Shown here: piece after piece, positions 35,901 through 45,388 of the stretch
Position numbering within the stretch: the stretch's first letter is position 1
Layout of the letters: each line of letters opens with the position of its first letter
From: Tricholoma matsutake
Lineage: Eukaryota > Basidiomycota > Agaricomycetes > Agaricales > Tricholomataceae
DNA length: 64,000 nucleotides
Assembly: GCA_026075535.2 (NCBI GenBank)
Contig: AP026543.1
Location: forward strand, 1,364,001 to 1,428,000
Reading direction: 5' to 3'
Position numbers and translations under genes: made by a program
The notes under the pieces: generated by a model
Seen by the model: the letters and a program-made list of their open reading frames with translations, nothing else
What the model was told of the DNA's origin: nothing
Database searches by the model: none

Positions 35901-37291
35901 ACGCTTTACAAGCCCTGAAAAACAACGGAACTCCCCCAATCAAGTCTGCATTGGAGGACTGGAAATTCAAAGACGGCCTGCTCTTTTTCAAAGACAGATG
36001 GTACGTGCCACAGGACGAAACCCTCTGCCGAGCGATCATACGAAAATACCATGATAGCATCACGACAGGAGACCCTGGACAATGGCAGATGATCGAACTG
36101 ATCTGACGAGACTACTGGTGGCCAGGAATGGCCAACTTCATCAAGAAGTATGTCAAAGGCTGCGCAAAGTGCCAGCAAATGAAAGTGAATACACACCCAA
36201 CAACCCCACCACCAACACCGATATCATCCGACACCAGCAGACCATTTGAGCTGGTAACGACAGATTTTATCACAGACTTGCCCGTGATAAACGGATTTGA
36301 CTCAATCATGGTCATGGTAGACCATGGTCTTATGAAGGGGGTAATTTTTATCCCTTGTGCGAAGACGATTGATGCACTTGGCACCACAGACCTTTACCTG
36401 CACCATGTATACACAAGATTTGGACTCCCTGGAAGAATCATCTCAGACAGAGACCCTCGATTCACATCCAAACTCTTCTGAGAACTCGGACGATTGCTCG
36501 GGATTAAGCTATCCATGAGCACCACCTATCACCCCCAGACTGACGGAGAAACGGAGCGAGTAAACCAAGAGCTAGAGGTTTACCTCCGCATGTTCTGTTT
36601 GAACAAACCTGAAGATTGGGAGCGTTATCTCCCAATGGCAGAATTCGTGCACAACCAGAAGACGCACTCCACAGTAAAACACTCACTGTTTTACTTGATG
36701 ATGGGATATCAACCATGCGCTATCCCCACCCCCTATGAAAAGACGAATGTGCCAGCTGCTGAACAGAGAATCCAAGAACTTCTCTTTGTGAGAAAGGAAG
36801 CTCTTGCCGCACACGAACTAGCCAGACAGGCTATGGCTGCCCGAACAAAAGGGCAATACGAACCGTTCAAGGTTGGAGAACAAGTATGGCTTGACTCCAA
36901 GAACCTGAAGATTGGCTACCCAACAAGAAAACTGGCACCAAAACAAGAAGGGCCCTTCAAGATTGAAGATGCCTTGTCGAGAATGACATACTGATTGAAA
37001 CTGCCACTGAGATGGAAGATCCACCCAGTATTCCATGCGGCCTTACTCACGCAATACCACAAGAATGACACTCATGGACGGAACTTCCTGACTCCACCAC
37101 CCAACCTCGTGGAAGGAGAAAACGAATACGAAGTGGAAGCGATCATCACACACAAGAAGCACGGCAAGACACACCGTTACCTCGTGAAATGGGTTGACTA
37201 CCCAACCTCCGAAAACACATGGGAACCCAAATCAAACTTAAAACATGCCCCCGAGATCCTGACGGCATATAAGAAGAGGTACCACCTCTAA
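32907..37291 (+). pseudogene. Gypsy B Pol: protease, RT, RNase H, integrase, chromodomain
   Basis: One continuous phase for 4.4 kb. Protease: LLDSGAGGVFID (catalytic DSGA intact). A charged linker with repeated AKTR.RLSEEKER units (33,480-33,700). Reverse transcriptase from 34,388, catalytic YMDD at 34,964-34,975. RNase H from about 35,390 (VVESDASKFATGAV), where a conserved SDHKN reads SNHKN. Integrase zinc region with the second His changed (GHPG to GDPG), core TTDFITDLP and [32 protein letters not shown]-terminal chromodomain at 37,127-37,291 (VEAIITHKKHGKTHRYLVKW, DYPTSENTWEP). Fourteen in-frame TGA and no TAA or TAG interrupt it. Membership of the chromovirus lineage is well supported. 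Confidence 0.9.
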
Positions 37292-37446
37292 CGAGAACCC
37301 AAGACCCCCCTTCCTTTCCGCTACAACACCCCCCCAATATGCCTGCCAAATGACGATTCACCTGAGACTACCTATGAAACCGATTGAACGCTGATGCCCT
37401 TTGCGTTCACCTCGCCCACAATCCACCAAGATACCATCTAGCCAGG

Positions 37447-38472
37447 ATGTGCTTCTACTATGCGAGCACTATCGAACAGATGGAATGAAATCTAGAAGAA
37501 GCAATGAATGATGCAGATGCCCTGGGGATCGAGCAAACGATCCAGGAAATGATTGCACTGTGGTCAGACAGACTGAGAACAGCTGAGGAGAGACCTCACA
37601 CCCCTTTAGGTCGACACAGATGACCACCGACCTCGCTCTCGCCATTCAGCGAGCAGAACAACAGAGACGAACGACGAGCTCCCTCTGGAGGCTCCTCCCA
37701 TTCTATGAAGAACCCGAAGATTGTGCCTAGGGCACCTGAAGTAATCAATCTGACCACCCCTGAACCCGAACCAAAAACCACCCAACCACCTTGGTCCCCC
37801 CCACACATGAGACATGCCAGATGTTTCATCTGCCAAGAGATAGGCCATTTCGGCCTGATTTTCCCATGATACATTTGCAAGTATTGCAAACAGTGAGGCC
37901 CCGGACACTATAAGATGAACTGCCCGGAGAAACCTCAGAAAGATTGAGAGACTGATCAAAGAAAAGCCGAACACAGACAGCGGCTCTTCCTTAACTCCGG
38001 ATAGGATGATTTTGATGACGACACAATGGGAAACATGACAGGGGAGCCATATGGAAGGATTTAAAAGGCAGAGCTCAAGACGATGGCATGACAAGACAGA
38101 CCCATGCTCACAGGGATTACGATCCTCGCCATCATCGTTGGCATGACCCTGGCTGCAGTGGCAGCCCTAACCTTTGCATTCTGCCTCTACGCCATCTTCC
38201 GAACAGAACCCGAACCCCCAATTACAGATGTTGAATTTGCCATCCTGCAATGCCCCCCTTTCAACGATACTACCGACTCCTTGACACCACTACCTAGAGC
38301 AGTGTGAACCAGAAGAACCCGATCATGGTCCGAGTTCGGACATGAATTATTCCTCCATCGTACCCCTTGACCCTGACCTACCCACATAACCAGACCACGC
38401 CCGATCAGACCACGAAGGAGAGACGAAGATTTAGGTCGAAGTGTGGAACTTTCGACCATAGTGGGGGGGTAA
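37447..38472 (+). pseudogene. Gypsy B ORF3: zinc knuckle plus transmembrane protein
   Basis: From ATG 37,447 one phase runs 342 codons to TAA at 38,470-38,472, touching the 3' LTR, and so contains the polypurine tract. Order: helical N-terminus (EEAMNDADALGIEQTIQEMI), a Pro/Ser/Glu linker, a degenerate knuckle CFICQEIGHFGLIFP lacking its last Cys, an intact CCHC knuckle CKYCKQ.GPGHYKMNCP (about 37,873-37,923), a Gln/Lys-rich stretch, one strong membrane helix (about 38,110-38,200; ILAIIVGMTLAAVAALTFAF), an acidic patch and an Arg-rich tail. Internal stops: TGA at 37,486, 37,621, 37,867, 37,894, 37,945, 38,089, 38,305, 38,401-proximal region excluded, two more near 38,371 and 38,377, plus TAG 38,002 and TAA 38,062. 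All are one C-to-T step from a sense codon. No signal peptide or envelope-like ectodomain. Function unknown. Confidence 0.65.
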
Positions 38473-39171
38473 TGTTACAATTTTCCTTGTAACTCATGGA
38501 ACCCAACGCACCCGATGATCCCCTCCAGACAGGAGGCACCCCTTGATTCATGCCTAGGGCATGTCCTTGATATCAGACACACACACGATGCATGCCGACT
38601 ACATGCATTCGATCCCCTTCCTGTGGAAGGCACCCTTGACGCATGGTGACTCCATGCACCCGAACCCACTCCCACACATGCTGCGCTGCAGCATGTCCTT
38701 GACATCGGATCCTTGATATTGGATCCGTGACATCAGATGCCTCATGCTAGGCATGAGGCTTATCTGTTATTGTTTCCTGACATGCTGCGCTGCAGCACTC
38801 TGTGACATCGGACGCCTCATGCAAGGCATGAGGCCTATTGTTTCTATTATTACTTGATACACATCTACCTTTCCGATTGGACGATAAGGACCTCCCTTCT
38901 AGTATAAGTACTGCGACTTGTAGTAGGGATGTCCTTAGTTTAGATCTAGGCATTCTACAGCCTTAACTTGCAACTCACGAACTTACTCGAAACCACTAAG
39001 GAAGCCCCTTAGTGCGTGAACCTGAATAACTCTATGCAGAAGCCCTGCTAGAGTGCACTACCTATCTTACGTCGGATGCTCTGAGTAAGACTAGTGCCAA
39101 ACGACTTGTCGAGGAAGCACCTCATCGAATGACATCAACTAGATCGAGTGGTTGAGGCTTCGCCCTTAACA
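38473..39171 (+). repeat. 3' LTR, chromodomain Gypsy B
   Basis: Begins TGTTACAATTTTCCTTGTAA and ends CTTCGCCCTTAACA, followed by the GGCAG target duplication. It is 699 bp against 656 bp for the 5' LTR; the difference comes from extra copies of a CTTGACATCGGAT-like repeat at 38,695-38,820. Confidence 0.9.
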
Positions 39172-39284
39172 GGCAGAATACAACCAAATGTTCTGTCATG
39201 TCATTGAACAATGGTCCAACAACTATCTCTATCGTAACAGTGATGGCATGGAATTTCCAACCAATGTCATAGGTGAAGTATGTG
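39172..39284 (+). pseudogene. Gene D, part 2 (between two insertions)
   Basis: A 113-bp island continuing gene D in phase: EYNQMFCHVIEQWSNNYLYR and GMEFPTNVIGEVC. It is bounded on the left by the Gypsy B target duplication and on the right by the hAT-like element's AGTATGTG duplication (39,277-39,284). Confidence 0.7.
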
Positions 39285-39519
39285 CAGTACTTTACACTCC
39301 CCCCAGTCCGAGCGGACTCCGCTCGGACACACTCGGACACTCAGACTCTGCTCAGACACGGACTGTCTGAGTGGTCTGAGTAAAGTCCAAGGACTGCACT
39401 CGGACTTTGCTCAGACAACATCAATTGTGCATTCATTTACACCTTTAAAGTACTGTCCAAGTAAAGTCTGAGTTCCAGAGTTAGAGAAATTCTTATAAGT
39501 CTCACAAAATGATGTGTGC

Positions 39520-39600
39520 ACAGCAGGAATTGAACCAACAGACTTCTGGACTAGCAATCACATGATGACCAAACATGCACACTCTACCACTTAAGCCAAG
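39520..39600 (-). other. tRNA-like (pol III promoter-like) sequence, minus strand
   Basis: On the minus strand an A-box-like TGGCTTAAGTGGTAGAGT is followed about 40 bp later by a B-box GGTTCAATTCC. A weak D stem can be drawn, but the anticodon and acceptor arms do not fold convincingly, so this is a tRNA-derived or SINE-like module, not a tRNA gene. Confidence 0.55.
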
Positions 39601-39799
39601 TAGTCATTTAAAGTTACATACATTATATCTATTTATTACTGAAATCTAATTTTTTATATATCATGAATAGATTATTAAATTGACCCCCTTGCATCTGTGC
39701 AAGGGGTAATTAATATGTATAATACTAGGCCCTCCCCTCACAAGCTCGAGGGGAGGGGGGAGGGGGCCATAACTCTCAATTATAAAAATGAATAAAAAA

Positions 39800-40830
39800 C
39801 ACCCACCACAAGCAGTTGCTTGTGGCGGTGTTTGTCTCTCCCTGGGTTGTCCCCTGGCCATCTCACCCTTCTGTCCCCATTCTTCTCCCCCCCAAACCAC
39901 CCCATGAGCAGATGCTTGTAGGCGTGGGGTGGGTGTCATTGTGGGTGTCCCCACTCTTGTCATCGTCTCCCTTCCCTCTTGTCTCCCTTTCCTCTCATCT
40001 CTCTTCCCTCTTGTCTCCCTTCCCTCTTGTCTCTCTTCCCTCTTGTCTCCCTTCCCCCTTGTCTCTTCCCCCTCACCTTCCACCCTGTGAGCAGGGGCTT
40101 GCAGCAGTGGTGGTGGTGGTGTCATTGTCATCATCATTGCCAGTAGTAGTTTGTACCTATAAAAAGTTTGCTAGCATCAAAAAATGAAATGAGAAAAGAA
40201 AAAAAAACTTACCTAGGACCCAAGAGACATTGATGTCTCTTGGGTCTCCCCTAATCATCATTGTTCCACCCATCGTCCACCCTATGAGCAGTGGCTCATA
40301 GGGCTGGGGCAGGTGCTGTCATTGTTCCCTGCCATCATCATCATTCCACCCACCATCCACCCCATGAGCAGTTGCTCGTGAGGCTGGAGGTGGGTGGTGC
40401 ATCCTGCATGGTGGGCATGAGGGCTGGGGGCGGGGGCTTGTTTTGTCAGGGTAGCCATTCTTGTCATTTTGAAGTTGCATACATTCCCACCCTGTGACCA
40501 GCTCCTTGTGGCAGTGGTTCTGAGTGCTCATCATCATCAGCAGTACTAGATAATACCTAAAAAAGTTTGTTAGTAACAAAAACAAGAAAAAAAAACTTAG
40601 CAACGGCCCAATAGATGTTGTTTGACATCTCTTGGGCCTTTTCTTTGTTTGCTTTGCCTTCCTTTCATTGTTTCCCGCTTGACCCCCTTGTCATTCCATC
40701 TCCCAGTCCCAGTTATCTCCAGTTGCCTCATTGCATTGTTGTTCCGTTTGGCCAAGTCAGTGTTGCCATTGTCCTGCCATTTTGCAGTTGTACCCATTCC
40801 CACCCCATGAGCAGTTGCTTGCAGCAGTGG
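39800..40830. repeat. Dispersed GAGCAGTTGCTT motif array
   Basis: A motif close to CCCCATGAGCAGTTGCTTG, followed by a GCAGTGG-like tail, recurs at about 39,805 (partial), 39,901, 40,084, 40,281, 40,360, 40,488 and 40,801. Spacing is irregular (75-310 bp). The core AGCAGTTGCT is nearly palindromic. Between them lie short segments that look like exons ending at minus-strand donors (CTTAC read as GTAAG). Confidence 0.6.
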
Positions 40831-41159
40831 TTCTGGGTCCTAGGGTGGTGGCTGTGTCAGCCGTTGTCATGGTATTGAGGCTGCGGCATCGTTATAACAT
40901 AGATAAAACCTATCATTAAGGAAAATTCAGTTCATTAAACAAAACAACAAAAATCATGTAAAAAAACACTTACAAGTGAGCCCAAACAACAATGCCATCA
41001 TTTGGGCTCATTCCCATTGTTGTTTATTGGGGTAGGAGGTAAGGAGGAGGTGGTGCCATTGAAGGTGATGTGCCAGGGTTGATGATGATGTGGCTGTGTT
41101 GATTTGTCATCACAGCCAGGGTGGTACATAGAGAGATATAACTACCTATCTGTAATGAT

Positions 41160-41240
41160 GCTTTAGTCTAATGGTTATATCGCTGCCTTAATTGTACTTT
41201 ATCATGTGACTACAAGGGTTCAATTCCTGCAGTAGCCACC
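41160..41240 (+). other. tRNA-like (pol III promoter-like) sequence, plus strand
   Basis: An A-box-like TAGTCTAATGGTTA (41,165) and a B-box GGTTCAATTCC (41,217-41,227) at normal spacing, pointing to the right end of the element. The T stem pairs poorly beyond three base pairs, so a functional tRNA is unlikely. Confidence 0.5.
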
Positions 41241-41500
41241 GATTTTTCAGTCAATTATATAAGCAACTCAGACAGTCCTAGGACTGTACGAGTGCTGGTC
41301 CACTTGGACTCTGCTTGGACACTTGGACAGTCCTAGAACAGTCTGAGGACTCAGCTCAGACTCAGCTCAGACTGGATATTTAGTTTGGCAAGACTTTTTC
41401 AGCCCACAAAGTCTGAGCAAAGTCTGAGCAAAGTCCTCAGACAGTTGTGTCCAAGCAGAGTCCACTCAGATTGGGGGGGGGGGGGGAGTGTAAAGACCTC

Positions 41501-42772
41501 AGTATGTGTGGAGGAGTTAGGCACTCTTATTGGCTCAAAAGGGAACCACTATGCAGGCAAAGCTGGACAGCAGGTAAGACAATTTTGTTGGCAAAACAGA
41601 TGCCAAGCTCATGACATTACTTGAAGTTTCAGCCTGTTAGTCCTGGTGCTGAAAGTGCTGATGTATTGTAGCCCTTTTACGTCAGCTGTCTATCAAAACC
41701 AGGTAGGGACCCTCAATTCAATTCAGGAGTCAGATGAGGTGGGGGAGCATAACATGGCTGTGGTAGGTGATGCATTTTAGAGCACCAACATCTGTTGATG
41801 ATGTGCAATAGAATTATAATGTCAGGGAATGGATCAAGGGCACCTCCTCAGATCCCAATATGCCCCATGATCTCATTGTTCTTTGTGCAGTGCCCATTTA
41901 TGTGGTACAGTTTTAGCCATTGTTAGTTGTCTGCTGTTAAGCTATCAGTCGTAGAACCCAAACAAAAACTTGTCACCTTCTACTCTGCTTAGGATAGGCA
42001 AGCATTCTTTTGTGGATGTGGTGTCCATATCAGGAAAGGGAACAGTATCTGGTAAAGAGATTCCAAAGAGTGATGCACATGAAGACCCTGTTGGAGGTAT
42101 GTTACTAACAAGGTGGCATGAAAGAGATTGCTAATGGTGTGAGGCATAGGGCTGGATATCAAAGTTGGTGTCTTGTATGATCCTCACAACATGCCAGACT
42201 ATGGTGGGCCATATTATAACCATGCTATCAACAAGTTGGTTCAACTGGATATCACAGATGAGAACAATCAGTTAGTGCCTCCTTGGAAGATGTATGGTGT
42301 ACTTCAATATGGTACGCTCATACTGGCCAATTGCTCGTTGCATTGTTTCCTCATGACGGAGCCCAAATACAACAAAAGGTAAATGTAGCTTGTCTATGGC
42401 ATGATATGGTCTAACAGCCATGATTATATTTAGTTATATCAAATCAATATTCACAGCATCAAAGTCATTGGCTGTTCTGACCAAAAGGTGGTGATGCCCA
42501 TCCCTCCCTTGGTGCCTTTGCCCATTGCTAGCAATGAGAGCTCAACCAGTGCTAACATGTTGTCTGGTCAGACATCTGCGCAATCAGTGGCCACAGACGC
42601 TTTTGCACATTTTTCAGCTGGCCAAAAATGATGGATTTCTTCTCAAGATGCTGTTGAGGTGGAGACCTTGGTTGAGAAGAAATGCAAGGGGAAGAGCAAG
42701 CAGATGAGGTTGACAAAAGAACAGAAATATGAGGACAAAGTCATTGAAGACTCAATGGACATCACAAAGTAA
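41501..42772 (+). pseudogene. Gene D, part 3
   Basis: Continues gene D: VEELGTLIGSKGNHYAGKAG, then QFCWQNRCQAHDIT. After a poorly coding interval a clear block at 42,140-42,380 reads LYDPHNMPDYGGPYYNHAIN and PWKMYGVLQYGTLILANCSL, and, after an intron (GTAAATG, 42,381-42,456), SIKVIGCSDQKVV and a Ser/Ala-rich region. It ends acidic/basic near KQMRLTKEQKYEDKVIEDS and a TAA or splice donor at 42,772. Frame changes and stops mark it as decayed. Function unknown; similar block order is common in Agaricomycete proteins found beside F-box-like genes. Confidence 0.55.
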
Positions 42773-43139
42773 GCATATGTTGTTTCTGTGTCTGACAAAA
42801 TTTTGTACTACTATTATCTGTACTATTATAATGTTGACTACATTACCTTATTCTAAATCATGTATAAGTTACAGATAGACTGAAGAACAGGATTATTGTG
42901 AGAAGTTTCTAGAACACAAATAACACCAAATTGATTGCATATGGTTTCAGAGTCTCTGTCTGTCTCATGGTATTGCTCAAGATGTTGGCATTGTTATGGA
43001 CAGTAATTGCAATTAATTTTGCCATGTTGTTCAAGTGGACAAGGACACTATTCTATGCATATTTCAAAGCTCTCCAGATACACATTAGGTTCAACAAAGG
43101 TGCGATTGCCAGTTTTCTGCTTTCACATAGGTATTGGTT
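42773..43139. other. Intergenic, no supported gene
   Basis: AT-rich spacer between gene D and the F-box-like gene. A short + strand reading (42,931-43,130) has no motif and could be an upstream exon of the latter. Confidence 0.35.
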
Positions 43140-43905
43140 TGTTTTTGACATGGTTGGGGTAGTGATTGTTGGCCGACTGCCTATAGAGGTCCAAGCTGCC
43201 ATCTATGAACATCTTTGTTTGAGAGACCTCTGAGTGCTTGCAGATTCATGCCATGATTTACATGCAATTATCCCTGCCCATATCCTACAAACCATCCACC
43301 ACATTTTTATAATGTTCGACTTGCAGCCATCACAGATGTTCATATTTTTACAACAAACCCATGCCATCATCTCTGGTTCATGTGTTCTGTTGGTGATCAT
43401 GCCTTGGGATTTTATGCCCAATGACATTGATATATATGTTCCTCAGTCTCAAGAAGAGTATGCATTGTATAAATTGCAGACTGACTTCAGTTATTCATTG
43501 GATTCAGTACCAACAACTACATCTTCTATTTCATTGATCCACTCTTCCTATGTTTTACGTCATTGACAGCTGGTGGTAAATCTATTGGTCTGTCATGGAG
43601 AAGACGCGGTGCAGCCCATTTTCGGGTTTCATTCCACAGTGGTTATGAGTTTCATCAGTTACGACACCTTATTTTGTGCCTATCCCTCCTTGACATTTGC
43701 AAGATGAAGCCTGTTAAACACTCACCAGTTGTTGACAGGATTCACCCCTATTGAAAAAACGGAGGCATGCATATCAAAGTATGAGAGTTGTGGATATGAT
43801 TTTTCCTTAAACCTGGGTGTATGGCCAAAAGTTGAAGCTTCTTGATATAATGTGGATCAATTCACTCAAGTATCTGTCGATGATGTCTGTTCAAGCTCTG
43901 GAGCA
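43140..43905 (+). pseudogene. F-box-like gene C
   Basis: GRLPIEVQAAIYEHLCLRDL followed by LADSCHDLHAIIPAHIL (43,170-43,290) has the spacing of an F-box. Then SQMFIFLQQTHAIISGSCVL and MPNDIDIYVPQ (43,330-43,445), a block typical of Agaricomycete proteins predicted to join an F-box to a nucleotidyltransferase-like fold; I infer the latter only from GSC...D.D. After stop 43,564 the frame changes, with NFISYDTLFCAYPSLTFA (about 43,650), and gradually decays by 43,905. If functional it would act as a substrate adaptor of an SCF ubiquitin ligase, but this copy is broken. Confidence 0.55.
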
Positions 43906-44389
43906 ACCTATCACTTTTGAAAGGCTGCTGGCATATTGCAGCACTAGTAGCAATTTTTTAATGTGTCATACATATAGCTTTGCTGTCAGTTTATGCAAGC
44001 AGCTCTCTAGCATAATCATTACAATGGTTATATGAGTTCTGATGTTTGTGCTAGTGTTCTAATATGTTCTAGAATTCAATCTGTATTTGTACTGCTCTTA
44101 TTTTCTCTATATCCTATCACTATCAGCATTACTACTATTGTTAATCAGTGTGATTGTACACCTGCTCATTCTCCTCACATGAACTTTCTGATTACCATTA
44201 TGCAGAGTTCTCCAAAATTCAAGGCTTCCACTCACATTCTAACTTGCTATATTGATAATTGTTGCATAGCTGTCCACCTCGACTCATCATCATATATTCT
44301 CAGTGAAGTCTTCCCCTCCCAAAATTCTTTACCAAACCGCCATGCTATTATAAATATTCTATGTCTCATGTGATAACAGCTGTTTAATG
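43906..44389. other. Intergenic, no supported gene
   Basis: AT-rich spacer between the convergent gene C and the fragment at 44,390-44,810. Only short uncharacteristic ORFs. Confidence 0.35.
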
Positions 44390-44810
44390 ATCTCAAGATC
44401 TTGATGGGTATTGTGGGTAACCAGTTCTTCATTCATGTTCTTCATCACTAACACGTCTCCATTCCATAAGGGGTGGCCAGGAAGGTCGCACAATGTCTAG
44501 TTCGTAGGCATATGGCCATGTTGATCATGAAAGAAGACAGTGTTGTCATGCTCGCCCATTCCAGGCATTGTTTCAAAATATCTTATTCGACACTACATGT
44601 CAATTATGGTGTTGGTGGAAGGCTCAGAGGGTAGCCATAGTCCAATTTTGAGGTCATCAATAGATGAGAAGCTGTTCATGCCAATCACAATAGGCACATT
44701 ACCAGCATCAATCAATATTCCACAGCTCAAAAAAGGTATGCAACATACATGGCACAGAACCACTGTTTTGTAGTATATCATGCACAGGTGATAGTACAAG
44801 TTGGACATGT
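44390..44810 (-). pseudogene. Coding fragment of an uncharacterised gene
   Basis: On the minus strand: LSCGILIDAGNVPIVIGMNS, DDLKIGLWLPSEP, then past a TAG CRIRYFETMPGMGEHDNTVF, FHDQHGHMPTN, and DLPGHPLWNGDVLVMKNMNE. The reading is clearly protein-like with only single-base stops, but I cannot name the family. The 3' end is near 44,390. It converges with gene C. Confidence 0.5.
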
Positions 44811-45009
44811 GGGATGTACTGCTGATTGTTGGTTTACAACAAACATAGAGATATCACGAGAGTTAGCTGTTGGACAGGGAAAGATGTCATAGTCGGTATC
44901 AGAATGGGAGAATGAGCTTATAACTGTGGTTGGGATACATTCAATTCAACATTTTAAATACATCAAGAAATGTCTTACCATTCCAGGCGATGTGAGCATA
45001 ACATGTTTG

Positions 45010-45345
45010 TGTAGAAAGTGAATCCTAGTATAAACAACTCAGTCTCTGGATAAGTGACTGTATTAATCCGTACTATACCTAGTATAAACAACTGTTGTAG
45101 TAGAGTAAGTATGCGTCAATAAATATGTATAGTAAATATAGCTCACCTCAGTCTCTGGATAAGTGACTGAGGTGATAAAGTAAACTACTGAAGATATATA
45201 TATGTGTAATGCATAACAAAAGGATGTGTGTCAAAGGAAAAGAGACAAGGGGAAACTTAAACATGAGCCGACCATGCGGATCAAAGGGAATGCTAAAATA
45301 GCACACACATCAAAAGCGTTATGGACTCACGGTGCAATTCCAACA
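45010..45345 (-). repeat. 3' LTR of the Copia element
   Basis: On the minus strand it begins TGTTGGAATTGCACCGTGAG and ends GATTCACTTTCTACA. It matches the LTR at 50,941-51,285 with one 9-bp gap and about 14 differences by eye, all transitions. It is followed on the minus strand by CAAAC (plus 45,005-45,009), identical to the 5 bp before the other LTR. A purine tract GTGAGGAGGAG precedes it. Confidence 0.9.
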
Positions 45346-45388
45346 CTCCTCCTCACTGTGAATACACTCCTCCTCGCATGGAATCCCA

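Larger units (their letters stand above)
31040..39171 (+). mobile_element. Full-length chromodomain Gypsy retrotransposon (family B)
   Basis: An 8.1-kb element: 5' LTR 31,040-31,695, gag, protease, reverse transcriptase, RNase H, integrase, chromodomain, an additional ORF3, 3' LTR 38,473-39,171. The target duplication GGCAG is perfect (31,035-31,039 and 39,172-39,176). The insertion splits gene D. The polypurine tract GTGGGGGGG lies just before the 3' LTR. The LTRs differ by several indels and substitutions, so insertion is not recent. Coding regions are intact in length but broken mainly by TGA codons. Confidence 0.9.
39285..41500. mobile_element. hAT-like non-autonomous element 3 (2,216 bp) with outward tRNA-like modules
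   Basis: Flanked by a perfect 8-bp duplication AGTATGTG (39,277-39,284 and 41,501-41,508). Ends are inverted: CTTTACACTCCCCCC near 39,290 against its complement ending at 41,495, continuing imperfectly through GGACTC.GCT.GGACAC. Subterminal zones are dense in GTCTGAG / CTCAGAC / CGGACT motifs (39,300-39,475; 41,270-41,470). Inside are two tRNA-like sequences pointing outward, several palindromes and repeats, and pyrimidine-rich low complexity (39,950-40,080). No transposase was seen. A run of 14 G lies at 41,473-41,486. Confidence 0.8.

Noticed and set aside
32907..37291. TGA used as a sense codon
   Set aside because: All stops being TGA suggested recoding, but the Crinkler gene and other frames end at normal TGA or TAA, fungi of this group use the standard code, and CpG deamination explains the pattern.
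37447..38472. Envelope gene in Gypsy B
   Set aside because: One membrane helix near the C-terminus but no signal peptide, no large Cys-rich ectodomain and a zinc knuckle upstream; described as ORF3 only.
39940..40085. CRISPR-like array
   Set aside because: The repeated CTTGTCTCCCTTCCCT units are contiguous low-complexity sequence without unique spacers, in a eukaryotic genome.
41160..41240. Functional tRNA gene
   Set aside because: A and B boxes are present but stems do not pair over their length; the same holds for 39,520-39,600.
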